Under the pieces are notes generated by a model that worked only from the letters and a program-made list of their open reading frames with translations, was not told the DNA's origin and did no database searches. Positions 55,091 to 63,512 of a DNA stretch of 64,000 nt are shown here, piece by piece. Position numbers and translations under genes: made by a program. This DNA comes from Variovorax sp. PAMC28562 (GTDB lineage: Bacteria > Pseudomonadota > Gammaproteobacteria > Burkholderiales > Burkholderiaceae_C), in the NCBI RefSeq assembly GCF_014303735.1, contig NZ_CP060296.1, positions 3,741,501 to 3,805,500 on the forward strand, in the 5' to 3' direction. Numbering within the stretch: the first letter of the stretch is position 1; every line of letters starts with the position of its first letter.

Positions 55091-57204
55091 CAGGCAGCCC
55101 TCCAGCGGCGCTCGTACTGGTTGAAGTTGGGGTCGGCCCCGGGCAGCGTGTAGCGGCCGATGCGATTGTTGGAAATGCCGCCGAGGTAAAGATGGCCCTT
55201 GTGCTCGCGCATCGAAGTGATCATGGGATGGTTCTCGCCGCCCAGGTCCCACAGCGTTTCGAGCACCTCGCCGGCCTCGCTGAACTTGAGCACGCAGCCG
55301 GTGTTGATGTTGGGAAAAAGCCATTCGTCGACTGGCAGCCGCGACGCCATGCGCTTGCGAAAGCCCGGCATGCGCATGGCAAGGTCGTACGCCGGGGAAC
55401 GCATGCCGACCAGCGCCAGCCAGTAGTTGCCGTCGGATGCCAGGTTGATGTTGTCGGGGTAGCCTGGCAGGTCGGCAATGACCATCTCGACTTGCCCGCT
55501 CTTCGGTCCGTCGAACCAGTAGCGCTTGACGCAGCAGCCCCAGGTTTCTGCGAACAGGATCGACTGCCCGTCGCTCGCGATGGCGATGCCGTTGGGGAAC
55601 TTGAGGTCGCGCAACACCGTGCGCGTCGAGTTGTCGCGTGGGTCGTAGCACACGATGCGACCGTTGCCACGCGCCTCCAGACCATCGACCGGCCACTCGT
55701 CCATTTCGTAGCGCACCGTGGCTTCGCTGAAGAACACGCGGCCGTCATCGGCGATGTCGAGATCGTCGGCCAGCCGCAGCCGGCTGTCGTCGTTGATCGA
55801 GCTCCAACTGCGGTTTGTTTCGTCGGTGACGCGCTCGACCTTTTGCTGTGGCGTAACGCGATACAAGCCCATGCCGCCGACGCACACATAGAGGTTGTCT
55901 TCGCGGTCGAAAGCCATGCCGAGCGGCTGGCCGCCGATGTGCGCGAAGATTTCCATGCGCTCGTAGTCAGGCGAGAAGAAACGGATGATGTCGCCGTGCC
56001 GGGAGCCCGCGTAGAGGTTGTCTTCGCGGTCGAGGATGACGTCTTCGGGCGCCTCGATGCGTCCGAGTCCAATCAGCGTCACGTCACGCAGCTTGTTGTT
56101 CAGCGCATAGCGGCCTGCGGCCTCCTCGCTGCAGTCCGGCGCGTCGCCGAGCTTGTGATAAGTCGGGCTGATGTAGACCTTGCTGATGATGCGCTGTCGG
56201 TTCTTCAGCCAGCGCACATCGATCACCGCAGCCAGCACCAGGATGGCCGCCAGCACCATGCGGATGACGCCGCCAGGCGCCGACATCGAGGTCAGCCCGT
56301 TGGTAATCAGCAGCACCAGTAGCGTGCCGACCATCGCTTTGGTGACCGAGCCGCGACCGCCGCCCACGCTGATGCCGCCGAGCACCGCCGCCGTCAGCAC
56401 CAGAACTTCCATGCCGACGCCGATGTCGGCGCCCGCCGTGGCGAGTCTCGATGCGAAGAAGCAACCGCCCGCGCCGGTAAGAATGCCGCAGCCCACATAG
56501 CACAGCGCCACCGTGCGCCGCACCGCGATGCCACCGTTGTAGGCCGACCGGCGCGAGCCACCAATGGCCATGATGTGCCAGCCGAGGCGCAGCCGGGTCA
56601 GCAGCAAGTGCCCGCCGATGGCCGCGACGGCATAGACCCAAGCCACCGTCGGCAGCCCGAGAAAAGTGCCGTCGCCCAGAAAATTCCAGACTTCCGAATC
56701 GGGCAGATTGCCGGCGATCTCGGTCGAATACTGCATGCTCAGAATCTCATACACCGACCTGAAGATGATCAGCGTGATGAGCGTGGTGAGAAACGCACGA
56801 AGCCGCAGGTAGCCGATCAGCAAGCCGTTGATGGCGCCCAGACAGGCGCCGCACAGCAGCGTGCCGAGGACCGCGAAAGCCACCGGCCACTTGAGCACGT
56901 GCATCAGCATGAGCGCGCAAAAATTGGTCAGCGCGAACATCGACCCGACCGACAGATCGATGCCGCCGACGATCATTACCAGCGCCATGCCCAGCACGAT
57001 CAAGCCGATTTCACCGGCCTGTCGCAAGGTGTCGGCCAGCACGCCCGGCGTGTAGAAGTTGCCGATCAATCGCCCGGAGGCGATGACGACGACGATGAGC
57101 AGCAGCACCGGGATGGCGGTCTCGGTCCATCGCTTGGACAGGATCTCGCCGACCCAGTGGTCGGGCCAATAGCGGTAGCGCAGCCGCGTCAGTGTTTCAT
57201 TCAT
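55090..57204 (-). CDS. ABC permease fused to an SMP-30/gluconolactonase-like domain
   Basis: 704 residues. The first 340 form a CUT2 permease: about 9 helices, MIVGGIDLSVGSMFALTNF near 85 and AVLGGISVGGGRGSVTKAMVGTLL near 280 are the RbsC/BPD_transp_2 signatures. After a short basic stretch (RWLKNRQRIISKVY) a cytosolic beta-propeller begins near 385 with EAPEDVILDREDNLYAGSRHGDI. It continues with LADDLDIADDGRVFFSEATVRY and PNGIAIASDGQSILFAETW. The join lies in one uninterrupted frame. Import and lactone or ester hydrolysis at the membrane may be coupled. Stop overlaps the next gene. Confidence 0.88.
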   Translation of the reverse strand: MNETLTRLRYRYWPDHWVGEILSKRWTETAIPVLLLIVVVIASGRLIGNFYTPGVLADTLRQAGEIGLIVLGMALVMIVGGIDLSVGSMFALTNFCALMLMHVLKWPVAFAVLGTLLCGACLGAINGLLIGYLRLRAFLTTLITLIIFRSVYEILSMQYSTEIAGNLPDSEVWNFLGDGTFLGLPTVAWVYAVAAIGGHLLLTRLRLGWHIMAIGGSRRSAYNGGIAVRRTVALCYVGCGILTGAGGCFFASRLATAGADIGVGMEVLVLTAAVLGGISVGGGRGSVTKAMVGTLLVLLITNGLTSMSAPGGVIRMVLAAILVLAAVIDVRWLKNRQRIISKVYISPTYHKLGDAPDCSEEAAGRYALNNKLRDVTLIGLGRIEAPEDVILDREDNLYAGSRHGDIIRFFSPDYERMEIFAHIGGQPLGMAFDREDNLYVCVGGMGLYRVTPQQKVERVTDETNRSWSSINDDSRLRLADDLDIADDGRVFFSEATVRYEMDEWPVDGLEARGNGRIVCYDPRDNSTRTVLRDLKFPNGIAIASDGQSILFAETWGCCVKRYWFDGPKSGQVEMVIADLPGYPDNINLASDGNYWLALVGMRSPAYDLAMRMPGFRKRMASRLPVDEWLFPNINTGCVLKFSEAGEVLETLWDLGGENHPMITSMREHKGHLYLGGISNNRIGRYTLPGADPNFNQYERRWRAA

Positions 57205-57226
57205 GGCAAGAACGCAGCCGGTCGCG

Positions 57227-58240
57227 TTACTTGCTCGCAGTCAGTTTCCAGCAGGTGCCTTCGGCACTCGCGTTGTCCTTGGTGATGGGCACCAGCGTGG
57301 TGTAGATGTTCTGTTTGGCGGAGCCGGGCTTGATGCCGTTCTGCACCAGCCACTTGATCATCGCGGCCATGTTGCTGGCCTGGGTCGGCACGTCGTAGCT
57401 GATGTCGGAATCGAAAGCGCCCGACTTCACCTGGTCGCAGGCGCCCTTCTGCTCACCACCGCCCGACGTCGCGAGGAACACCTTGCCGGTGAGACCCGCT
57501 TCCTTGACCGCGGCAGCAGTGCCGATGTCCATGCCGTCCCAAAATCCGATGATGCCGCACAGGTCGGGGTTTTGCTTCAGCACGGTCTGCGTGAGCGCCT
57601 TGGCCTTGGCGGCGTCCCAGTCGGCCGCCTGGTTCGAGACGACCTTGATCTGCGGATTCTTGGCAAGCACGTTCTCCACGCCCTTCAGCGTGTAGGCGCT
57701 GGTGGCTGCTGTCGGCGCGCCCTGCACGATGGCGATCTTGTTCGACTTGCCCTTGCAAGCGGCCACGACGGACTCGGCATTGCGCTCGCCGACATCGACC
57801 CAGTCGGCACCCACGAACACGGTCGACGGCTGCACCGAGCGCATGTTGATCTGCACCACGTAGATGCCTTCGCTCTCGGCCTTGGCGATCAGTTTGGCGT
57901 AGGTCGCGACGTCGGGGTTATGGATGACGATAACGGCCGGCTTCTCGGCGATGAGCGCGGTGAAAGCCTGCGCGCCGGAGTTGGTGTTCCAGTTGGGGTC
58001 GCGCGCGACGACCTTCATGCCGGAAGGCTCGAGCTCCTTCTTCAGTCCGTTGTACCAGCCCTGCGCCAGGTCGAAGCCCATCGCCACCGGGATGAAGCCG
58101 ACGGTCTTGCCATCAAGCGATTTCTTGTAGCCGTCACGGAACGGCTCGTCCAGCCCCTTGCCCTGCGCCAGCGCGGTTTGCGCGGCGGCGAGGCCGAGGG
58201 TCAGGCAAGCGACAGTCGCGATTTTTTGTCCGAGATGCAT
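57227..58240 (-). CDS. Sugar-type ABC periplasmic binding protein (CUT2)
   Basis: 337 residues. Signal peptide ending ALAQ, then KTVGFIPVAMGFDLAQGWYNG, a periplasmic-binding type-2-like (RbsB class) fold. VIVIHNPDVATYAKLIAKAE near 105 and GIIGFWDGMDIGTAAAVKEAG near 230 are the usual hinge and ligand segments. Cys residues near 158, 225, 270 and 330 may pair as disulphides in the periplasm. It delivers the unknown substrate to the two permeases. It lies second among the transporter genes, after a 91-nt gap with a hairpin. Confidence 0.88.
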   Translation of the reverse strand: MHLGQKIATVACLTLGLAAAQTALAQGKGLDEPFRDGYKKSLDGKTVGFIPVAMGFDLAQGWYNGLKKELEPSGMKVVARDPNWNTNSGAQAFTALIAEKPAVIVIHNPDVATYAKLIAKAESEGIYVVQINMRSVQPSTVFVGADWVDVGERNAESVVAACKGKSNKIAIVQGAPTAATSAYTLKGVENVLAKNPQIKVVSNQAADWDAAKAKALTQTVLKQNPDLCGIIGFWDGMDIGTAAAVKEAGLTGKVFLATSGGGEQKGACDQVKSGAFDSDISYDVPTQASNMAAMIKWLVQNGIKPGSAKQNIYTTLVPITKDNASAEGTCWKLTASK

Positions 58241-58271
58241 GCTGTGTCTCCTTCATTTGTATTTAAGAACA

Positions 58272-58292
58272 GCGCCAATGGATGCCTGGCGC
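58272..58292. promoter_or_regulatory. Hairpin in the 91-nt gap between permease and binding-protein genes
   Basis: GCGCCA / TGGCGC, 6-bp stem with a 9-nt loop, 32 bp ahead of the binding-protein start. It may stabilise or partly terminate the mRNA so that the binding protein is made in different amount from the permeases. Inference from position only. Confidence 0.4.
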
Positions 58293-58331
58293 GGGGCACT
58301 AACGGAACTTGAGAAAAGCAATTGGTCGAGG

Positions 58332-59303
58332 TCAGATGTCGCCCTGCTGGGCGGTCTCCTCGTTGCGCGGATTGAAGGCCGAGTCGACCAGGATGGCGAC
58401 CAGCAGCACCACGCCCTTGACGATGTTCTGTACCGAATAGGAGATGTCGAGGATCGTCATGCCATTCAGCATGGTTCCGATGAGCAGCGTGCCGATGATC
58501 ACATTGAGCACACCACCGCGGCCGCCGGAAAGTCCGATGCCGCCCAGCACCACCACCAGCACCACGTCGTAGATCATGGTCGAGTTGAAGATGCGCGTCG
58601 GCATGCTGTTGACCGAAGCCGCCATCACGATGCCGGCGAAGACCCCGATCAAAGCGGCCATGACGTACTGCAGCACGACGATCGGTCGGGTCGGCAAGCC
58701 GGTAGCGCGCGCGCCGAAAGGGTTATCGCCGATGGCGTAGATGAAGGCGCCCGCGCGCAGCCGTTTCAAAAACAGTGCGAGCCCCGCCGCAGCGATGCCG
58801 AACATGACGACCGGCATCGGCAGGCCGGCGAACGTGCCACGCCCCATCCAGGCGATCGAGTCCATATTGCTCGGCCATTGCACCACTTCGAGTTGAAAGA
58901 AGAACGCCTGGCCCAACCCCGCGAGAAACAAGCCCGATGCCAGCGTGGTGAAGAGCGACGGCACTTCGGCATACGCGATGAGCCAGCCGTTGACCAGCCC
59001 GAACGCCAGCGACAACCCGACGGCCAGTGCGCAGGCGGCAGGCAAGGTCATGCCGTTTTGCATCAGCTGCAGCAGCAGCCCCGACGGCACCGCGAGCGCC
59101 GCGATCATCGAGATATCGATGCCACGTCCGATCACGACCACCGACATACCGAGCCCCAGGATGCCGAGGATGGCGACGTTCTGCAGCAGCGTGAGCAGGT
59201 TGTCGACCTGCGCGAAGCCGGGCAACAGCAGCGCGAAGCCGAGGAACATCAGCACGAACAGTACGAAGACGATGCTCTGCTGCGAGATGTGGATTTTTTT
59301 CAT
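58332..59303 (-). CDS. CUT2-type ABC transporter permease
   Basis: 323 residues, about 9-10 helices. FVLFVLMFLGFALLLPGF at the start, IGRGIDISMIAALAVPSGL near 60 (the IDLSVG-like signature) and VVVLGGIGLSGGRGGVLNVIIGTLL near 265. It pairs with the fused permease to form the membrane channel. It begins 25 nt after the TetR-ligase gene, so both share one transcript. Confidence 0.88.
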   Translation of the reverse strand: MKKIHISQQSIVFVLFVLMFLGFALLLPGFAQVDNLLTLLQNVAILGILGLGMSVVVIGRGIDISMIAALAVPSGLLLQLMQNGMTLPAACALAVGLSLAFGLVNGWLIAYAEVPSLFTTLASGLFLAGLGQAFFFQLEVVQWPSNMDSIAWMGRGTFAGLPMPVVMFGIAAAGLALFLKRLRAGAFIYAIGDNPFGARATGLPTRPIVVLQYVMAALIGVFAGIVMAASVNSMPTRIFNSTMIYDVVLVVVLGGIGLSGGRGGVLNVIIGTLLIGTMLNGMTILDISYSVQNIVKGVVLLVAILVDSAFNPRNEETAQQGDI

Positions 59304-59328
59304 CGATGGCTTTGTGACGAGTTCCGGC

Positions 59329-61608
59329 TCAGGTCATGGCGACATGCAACGAATCGCGCAGCGCACGCTTCATGACCTTGCCGTTCAGGTTGCGTGGCAG
59401 CGGCTCGGTGCCGATGGTCCAGGTTTCCGGCACGGCGTAGTCGGAAAGGCGCTCGGTGCTGAAAGCCTGCAGTGCCGCGGCCTGTGTCGACGCATCCAGT
59501 TGCCGCACGCAAACGAAGGCATGCACGCGCTCGCCGAGCACGGCGCACGGCACGCCGACCAGAGCGACCTCGATCACCTCCGGGTGCTCGGTGATCGTGT
59601 TCTCGGCAGCAGCGCAAAAGATCTTGTAGCCACCACGGTTGATGACGTCCTTCTTGCGATCGAGGATGCGCACGAAGCCTTCGGCATCCATGCTGCCGAT
59701 GTCGCCGGAGCGCCAGTAGCCGCCCTTGAATTCGCTGGCGGTGGCGGCCTCGTTGCGCCAGTAGCCCTGCGACACCATCGGGCCGGCGATCCATATCTCG
59801 CCGGCCTCGCCGCGTGGCACTTCATTGCCGTCGTCATCGACGATGCTGATCTCGCCACACGCCACAGCCAGGCCGACACTGTCTCGATGCTGCGATGTCT
59901 GGCCGGGCGGCATGATGGTCGCCGGTGAACAGGTCTCGGTCGACCCGTAGGCGTTCATCAGCGTGAGGTTGGGCAGGCGCTCGGCCATCGCCTCGATGCT
60001 GGCGGAAGGCATGGGCGCGCCGCCGAAGGCGCCGATGCGCCAGTGATGCAGGTCGTGCTCCTGCAGGTTTGGCAGCAACAGGCACAGGTTGTACATGGCC
60101 GGCACCATGATCGTGTGAGTCATGCGCTCTTCGGACGCGAGGCGCACGAACTCGCTGGACTTGAAGGGCGGCATGAGGACGACGCAGCCCTGCGCATGGA
60201 GCATGGTGTACAGCTCGGCCACGAGACCAGTGACATGGCTCAGCGGCACCGCGACCACGCTGCGGTCGTCAGGCCCGAGTCCCATGGCCTGCACGAAGTG
60301 CATCACCGAATGCACGATGTTGAGGTGACTCAGCATCGCGCCCTTCGGCTTGCCGGTGGTGCCCGAGGTGTAGAGCAACACGGCCAGATCGTCTTCGGCG
60401 CTGTCGTGGGGTTGCACGAGCGGCTGCGCCTGCATGAGATCGCTGAAGAGCTCGAACCCTTCCCTGGTTCCACCGACCACGAAGCGGTGCTGCAGTGACC
60501 GCAGGGCCACCGGTGCCGGCACGAATTCAGCGAGGTGCCGGCTGCACACCAGCGCGATCGCCTCTGCATCGTTGAGCGAATATTCGATCTCGGCGGCACG
60601 GGCTCGCGAGCTGATGGGCACGGCCACCGCGCCCAACCATGCACAGGCATAGACGACGATCACGAACTCGGCGCTGTTGTCCATGAACAGCGCCACTCGG
60701 TCGCCCGGGCCGATGCCTCTTTGCTTGAGGCCGGCCGCGCACTTGCAGACTGCGTGATGCAACCCGCGCCAGCTGAGCCGCAGCGGCCCGATGACCAACG
60801 CCTCGGCATCGGGGCGTGCCGCGAGCACGTCGGCCAGCAACTGCGCCACATGCACGCGGCGCGGCGTGAAGCAGCGCACCACGCGGTTGCCAAAATGAAC
60901 TTCGCGACGCATCTCCGACATGGTTTCTCCCCAGGGGCCCGGTTGCGCGCGCGACGGCACCGCAGCGCTGTTCTGCGACGGCGCGCTCAGCACGCCCCGC
61001 ATGAGCATTTCGATGCAATGGCGCACCGCGTCTTCGAGGTTGTGGGCAGCGCGGTTCTCTGGCCGGTACCAACGGCCCACGCCGCTCAATGCGCCAACCA
61101 CCGTGTAGGCCGCCATAGCTGCATCGCCGGCGGCGATCCAGCCTTCGGCCATGCCGGCCTCGATCAGCGTGCGGAACTCGACATCGATCTCGCCCTTGAG
61201 CGCACGCAGCTCGCGTCGGCGCGGCTCCGACAGCGGGTCTTCGCCGATGCGGATCACACAAAGGCCGAAGTCGCTGGTCACGATGCCGGCGTAGTTTTCC
61301 ATCGCGGCGCGGAGCCGCTCGCGACCCGCGAGGCCGCGCTCGGTCGCTTCGTCGATGCAGGCCCGCAGCGCACCCAGACCGCGGCGCACGCATTCGAAGA
61401 GGATCTCTTCCTTGTTCGCGACGTAGTGATACAGGGTTGGCTTGGTGACACCGAGGCTTTGCGCGATGTCGTCGAGCGAGGTGCCCTGAAAGCCGCGGTG
61501 CGTGAACAGGCGTGCTGCCGCGGTGAGCACGGCGTCGCGCTTGGCGCTGCGTGGCTGCTGCCTTTCACGGTCGGTCCGCCAAGGCGAATCCGCGAGCTCA
61601 GTACCCAT
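59329..61608 (-). CDS. TetR regulator fused to an acyl-CoA ligase (AMP-binding enzyme)
   Basis: 759 residues in one frame. Residues about 22-70 are a TetR HTH (RDAVLTAAARLFTHRGFQGT, then IAQSLGVTKPTLYHYVANKEE), followed by a helical ligand domain to about 205. From 229 (MSEMRREVHFGNR) begins a complete adenylating enzyme: P-loop YTSGTTGKPKGAMLS, NAYGSTETC, WRSGDIG, RILDRKKDVINRGGYKI and the C-terminal PRNLNGKVMKRAL lysine. No stop separates the parts. ATG at 61608 follows AGGAG. A GGGGAG precedes the internal ATG at 60921, so the ligase may also be made alone. First gene of the ABC operon, behind a TetR-type palindrome. Confidence 0.85.
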   Translation of the reverse strand: MGTELADSPWRTDRERQQPRSAKRDAVLTAAARLFTHRGFQGTSLDDIAQSLGVTKPTLYHYVANKEEILFECVRRGLGALRACIDEATERGLAGRERLRAAMENYAGIVTSDFGLCVIRIGEDPLSEPRRRELRALKGEIDVEFRTLIEAGMAEGWIAAGDAAMAAYTVVGALSGVGRWYRPENRAAHNLEDAVRHCIEMLMRGVLSAPSQNSAAVPSRAQPGPWGETMSEMRREVHFGNRVVRCFTPRRVHVAQLLADVLAARPDAEALVIGPLRLSWRGLHHAVCKCAAGLKQRGIGPGDRVALFMDNSAEFVIVVYACAWLGAVAVPISSRARAAEIEYSLNDAEAIALVCSRHLAEFVPAPVALRSLQHRFVVGGTREGFELFSDLMQAQPLVQPHDSAEDDLAVLLYTSGTTGKPKGAMLSHLNIVHSVMHFVQAMGLGPDDRSVVAVPLSHVTGLVAELYTMLHAQGCVVLMPPFKSSEFVRLASEERMTHTIMVPAMYNLCLLLPNLQEHDLHHWRIGAFGGAPMPSASIEAMAERLPNLTLMNAYGSTETCSPATIMPPGQTSQHRDSVGLAVACGEISIVDDDGNEVPRGEAGEIWIAGPMVSQGYWRNEAATASEFKGGYWRSGDIGSMDAEGFVRILDRKKDVINRGGYKIFCAAAENTITEHPEVIEVALVGVPCAVLGERVHAFVCVRQLDASTQAAALQAFSTERLSDYAVPETWTIGTEPLPRNLNGKVMKRALRDSLHVAMT

Positions 61609-61676
61609 GCGACTCCTCGTCGATCTGAAGCCATGGATGCGGTCGACCAACCCGAGGCGCCCTCGAAGATACGAGG

Positions 61677-61690
61677 TTACCGGGCGGTAA
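61677..61690. promoter_or_regulatory. TetR-type operator candidate
   Basis: TTACC-GGGC-GGTAA, perfect 5-bp arms around a self-complementary-like centre. The form is typical of TetR-family operators (ACCGnnCGGT core). It lies 69 bp upstream of the TetR-ligase start, where autoregulation of the whole operon is expected. Confidence 0.65.
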
Positions 61691-61824
61691 GCATCCTGAC
61701 TGGGCGCGAGTTTCTGCCGTTGTATGACAGATGCGTATGCTGATATGCCCTTAGCTGCAGCGCAGCATCGGGCGAAGCGGGGCGGGTGTTACCCGAAAGT
61801 CGACCGAGCGTCGACGTAACGAAA

Positions 61825-62769
61825 TTAGCGTGCGTCGCGTCGCGCCAGCAGCACGTTGCCGCCGGTGGTGTTGAACGAAATCGTCGGTGCGCTGAAGTCG
61901 CTCAACGGCGCGCCCAAGCCGATCTCGCCACTGCCATGCAGCACGCACTCTTGCCGGCGCAAGGCGATCTCGCCGCTGGCACCGGCGGTACCGTGAAAAC
62001 GCACCCAGGTGCCGTAGGTGCTGACATCGACCAGCACGCAACTGCCCTGCCGCGCCTCGATGCGCGCATGCAGCCGCGAGACGCGCGGGTCGTTGACGAC
62101 GAACTGCGCATCGTCGACACGTCCCAAATGAATCGGCAACTCCGCTGCACGGAACATCGAGCGCACGTCGAGCCAGGCCAGCTCGATCTGGCCGAAGGTC
62201 GAGTCGGGCGCCTTTTGCGGCGCCAGCGATGCCGGCATCGTCAGGAACTCCGAAACCTCTTCCTGCCAGTCGACGCGATGGACGATCGCCATCTCGTTGC
62301 GGCCGCGAATGTTGATGGGGCCCAGATTGCGATGTCGAACGCTGCCGTCGTGCAGCTGCTCGATCACCGAATCGGTCGCCCATATCTGGCCCGGGCCAGC
62401 CAGGTCGCTCAGGCGCGAAGCGAGGTTGACGGCATCGCCGTAGCAATCACCGTCGACCTCGACGATTTCTCCGCTCGCCACGCCGATCTGCAGGTCCATG
62501 CGCAACGGCACCGGCCAGACTGACAACCGCTTCTGGTGATTGCGCTGCATCTCCAGCACGGCCGCAGTGGCAGCCGGCCCGCTCTGAAATGTCGCGAAGA
62601 CGCCATCGCCTAACGATTTGACGACGCGCCCGCCGTGGGATTCGCAAACGCCGCCGATCCACTGAATCAATCGCGTGACAGTTTCCGTCGCTCGCGCGTT
62701 TCCCATGGCCTCGAAGACCCGCGTGCTTCCGGTCAGGTCCGCAAAGACGACGGTGGTTTGAATGCCCAT
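61825..62769 (-). CDS. Class III adenylate/guanylate cyclase with C-terminal FHA domain
   Basis: 314 residues. Cyclase domain (about 1-165): metal Asp in VVFADLTGSTRVF, second region VVKSLGDGVFATFQ and GDCYGDAVNLASRLSDLAGPGQIW. FHA domain (about 205-300): IHLGRVDDAQFVVNDPRVSRLHARIE keeps the G-R, S-R-x-H phosphothreonine-binding residues. Soluble. It could link Ser/Thr phosphorylation to cyclic nucleotide synthesis. No kinase or phosphatase gene lies nearby. It has the single-domain bacterial form, active as a dimer. Confidence 0.88.
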   Translation of the reverse strand: MGIQTTVVFADLTGSTRVFEAMGNARATETVTRLIQWIGGVCESHGGRVVKSLGDGVFATFQSGPAATAAVLEMQRNHQKRLSVWPVPLRMDLQIGVASGEIVEVDGDCYGDAVNLASRLSDLAGPGQIWATDSVIEQLHDGSVRHRNLGPINIRGRNEMAIVHRVDWQEEVSEFLTMPASLAPQKAPDSTFGQIELAWLDVRSMFRAAELPIHLGRVDDAQFVVNDPRVSRLHARIEARQGSCVLVDVSTYGTWVRFHGTAGASGEIALRRQECVLHGSGEIGLGAPLSDFSAPTISFNTTGGNVLLARRDAR

Positions 62770-63132
62770 TTTGTGAATTTTTTGGTAGCGAGAGCTGTTT
62801 GATTATGGCAAAGCATTCGTTTCTAGGCGTTGGCGATTGGCGACGTGCACGCTCGATGCAGTCACCAATCGTTTTGCGCTCTCCAACGTCCATGTGCGTC
62901 TGACGTACGAGAACCGGTGCGCGGCTGGATTCAACAGGGTGTTTTATCAGCCCTCATCGGATCCCTGATTACCCAAAAACTAAAACTAATGTATCAACTC
63001 TTGGGAAAGCGCTTGAACAGTTTCGTGAAGTATGTTGTTTTTAATGATGAAAAAGTGTGTCCGGGCTTGTGCCACCGCTTGACGCCCATTAACGTACGTT
63101 CATTAAGTCTCCAGGCAAATAGCTCCCGCGTC
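62770..63132. other. Intergenic region of 363 bp with a palindrome
   Basis: No gene supported. The part 62940-63110 is clearly more AT-rich than its surroundings. A perfect 10-bp palindrome AACGTACGTT lies at 63091-63100, flanked by ATT and CATTAA, 33 bp before the next start codon. It could be a regulator site. No convincing promoter hexamer pair with proper spacing was found. Confidence 0.5.
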
Positions 63133-63465
63133 ATGGTTTCCCCAAGCAGCTTCTTTCGACTTCTGTCCTTCCCCGGCATTGGCTGGAGCCGCTCTGCCGA
63201 CCGCAAGACAGGGCGAATTCGCACGGCGATGTTGTCACTGTTGCAGGTGCACACCGGCCAGAACGTCCAGCGCCTGATGCAACGTGTGCGCTTTGCCGAA
63301 GACGTGGAAGCCCTCTGGTATCTCCGGCAAGACTTGTTGGCCGCAATCAGCGAAGTCGATGGCGAGCTGGAAGCGCGCCGTCAAGTCAAGCAGATCAACG
63401 GCATGTTCAAAGGCGGGTTGCCCAACACCATGGGCCCGCGCATTCACCAGCGTTTCCCTGTCTGA
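63133..63465 (+). CDS. Small hypothetical protein
   Basis: 110 residues, not recognised. N-terminus MVSPSSFFRLLSFPGIGW, then a helical segment (TAMLSLLQVHTGQNVQRLMQ, and AEDVEALWYLRQDLLAAISE) and a basic tail with VKQINGMFKGGLPNTMG. Balanced composition and the palindromic upstream region support it. It converges on the LD-carboxypeptidase gene. Confidence 0.6.
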   Translation: MVSPSSFFRLLSFPGIGWSRSADRKTGRIRTAMLSLLQVHTGQNVQRLMQRVRFAEDVEALWYLRQDLLAAISEVDGELEARRQVKQINGMFKGGLPNTMGPRIHQRFPV

Positions 63466-63512
63466 ACAAGTTTTCGGTCTGAGCAACTCAGATCGAGGCT
63501 AACCTCTTCAGG

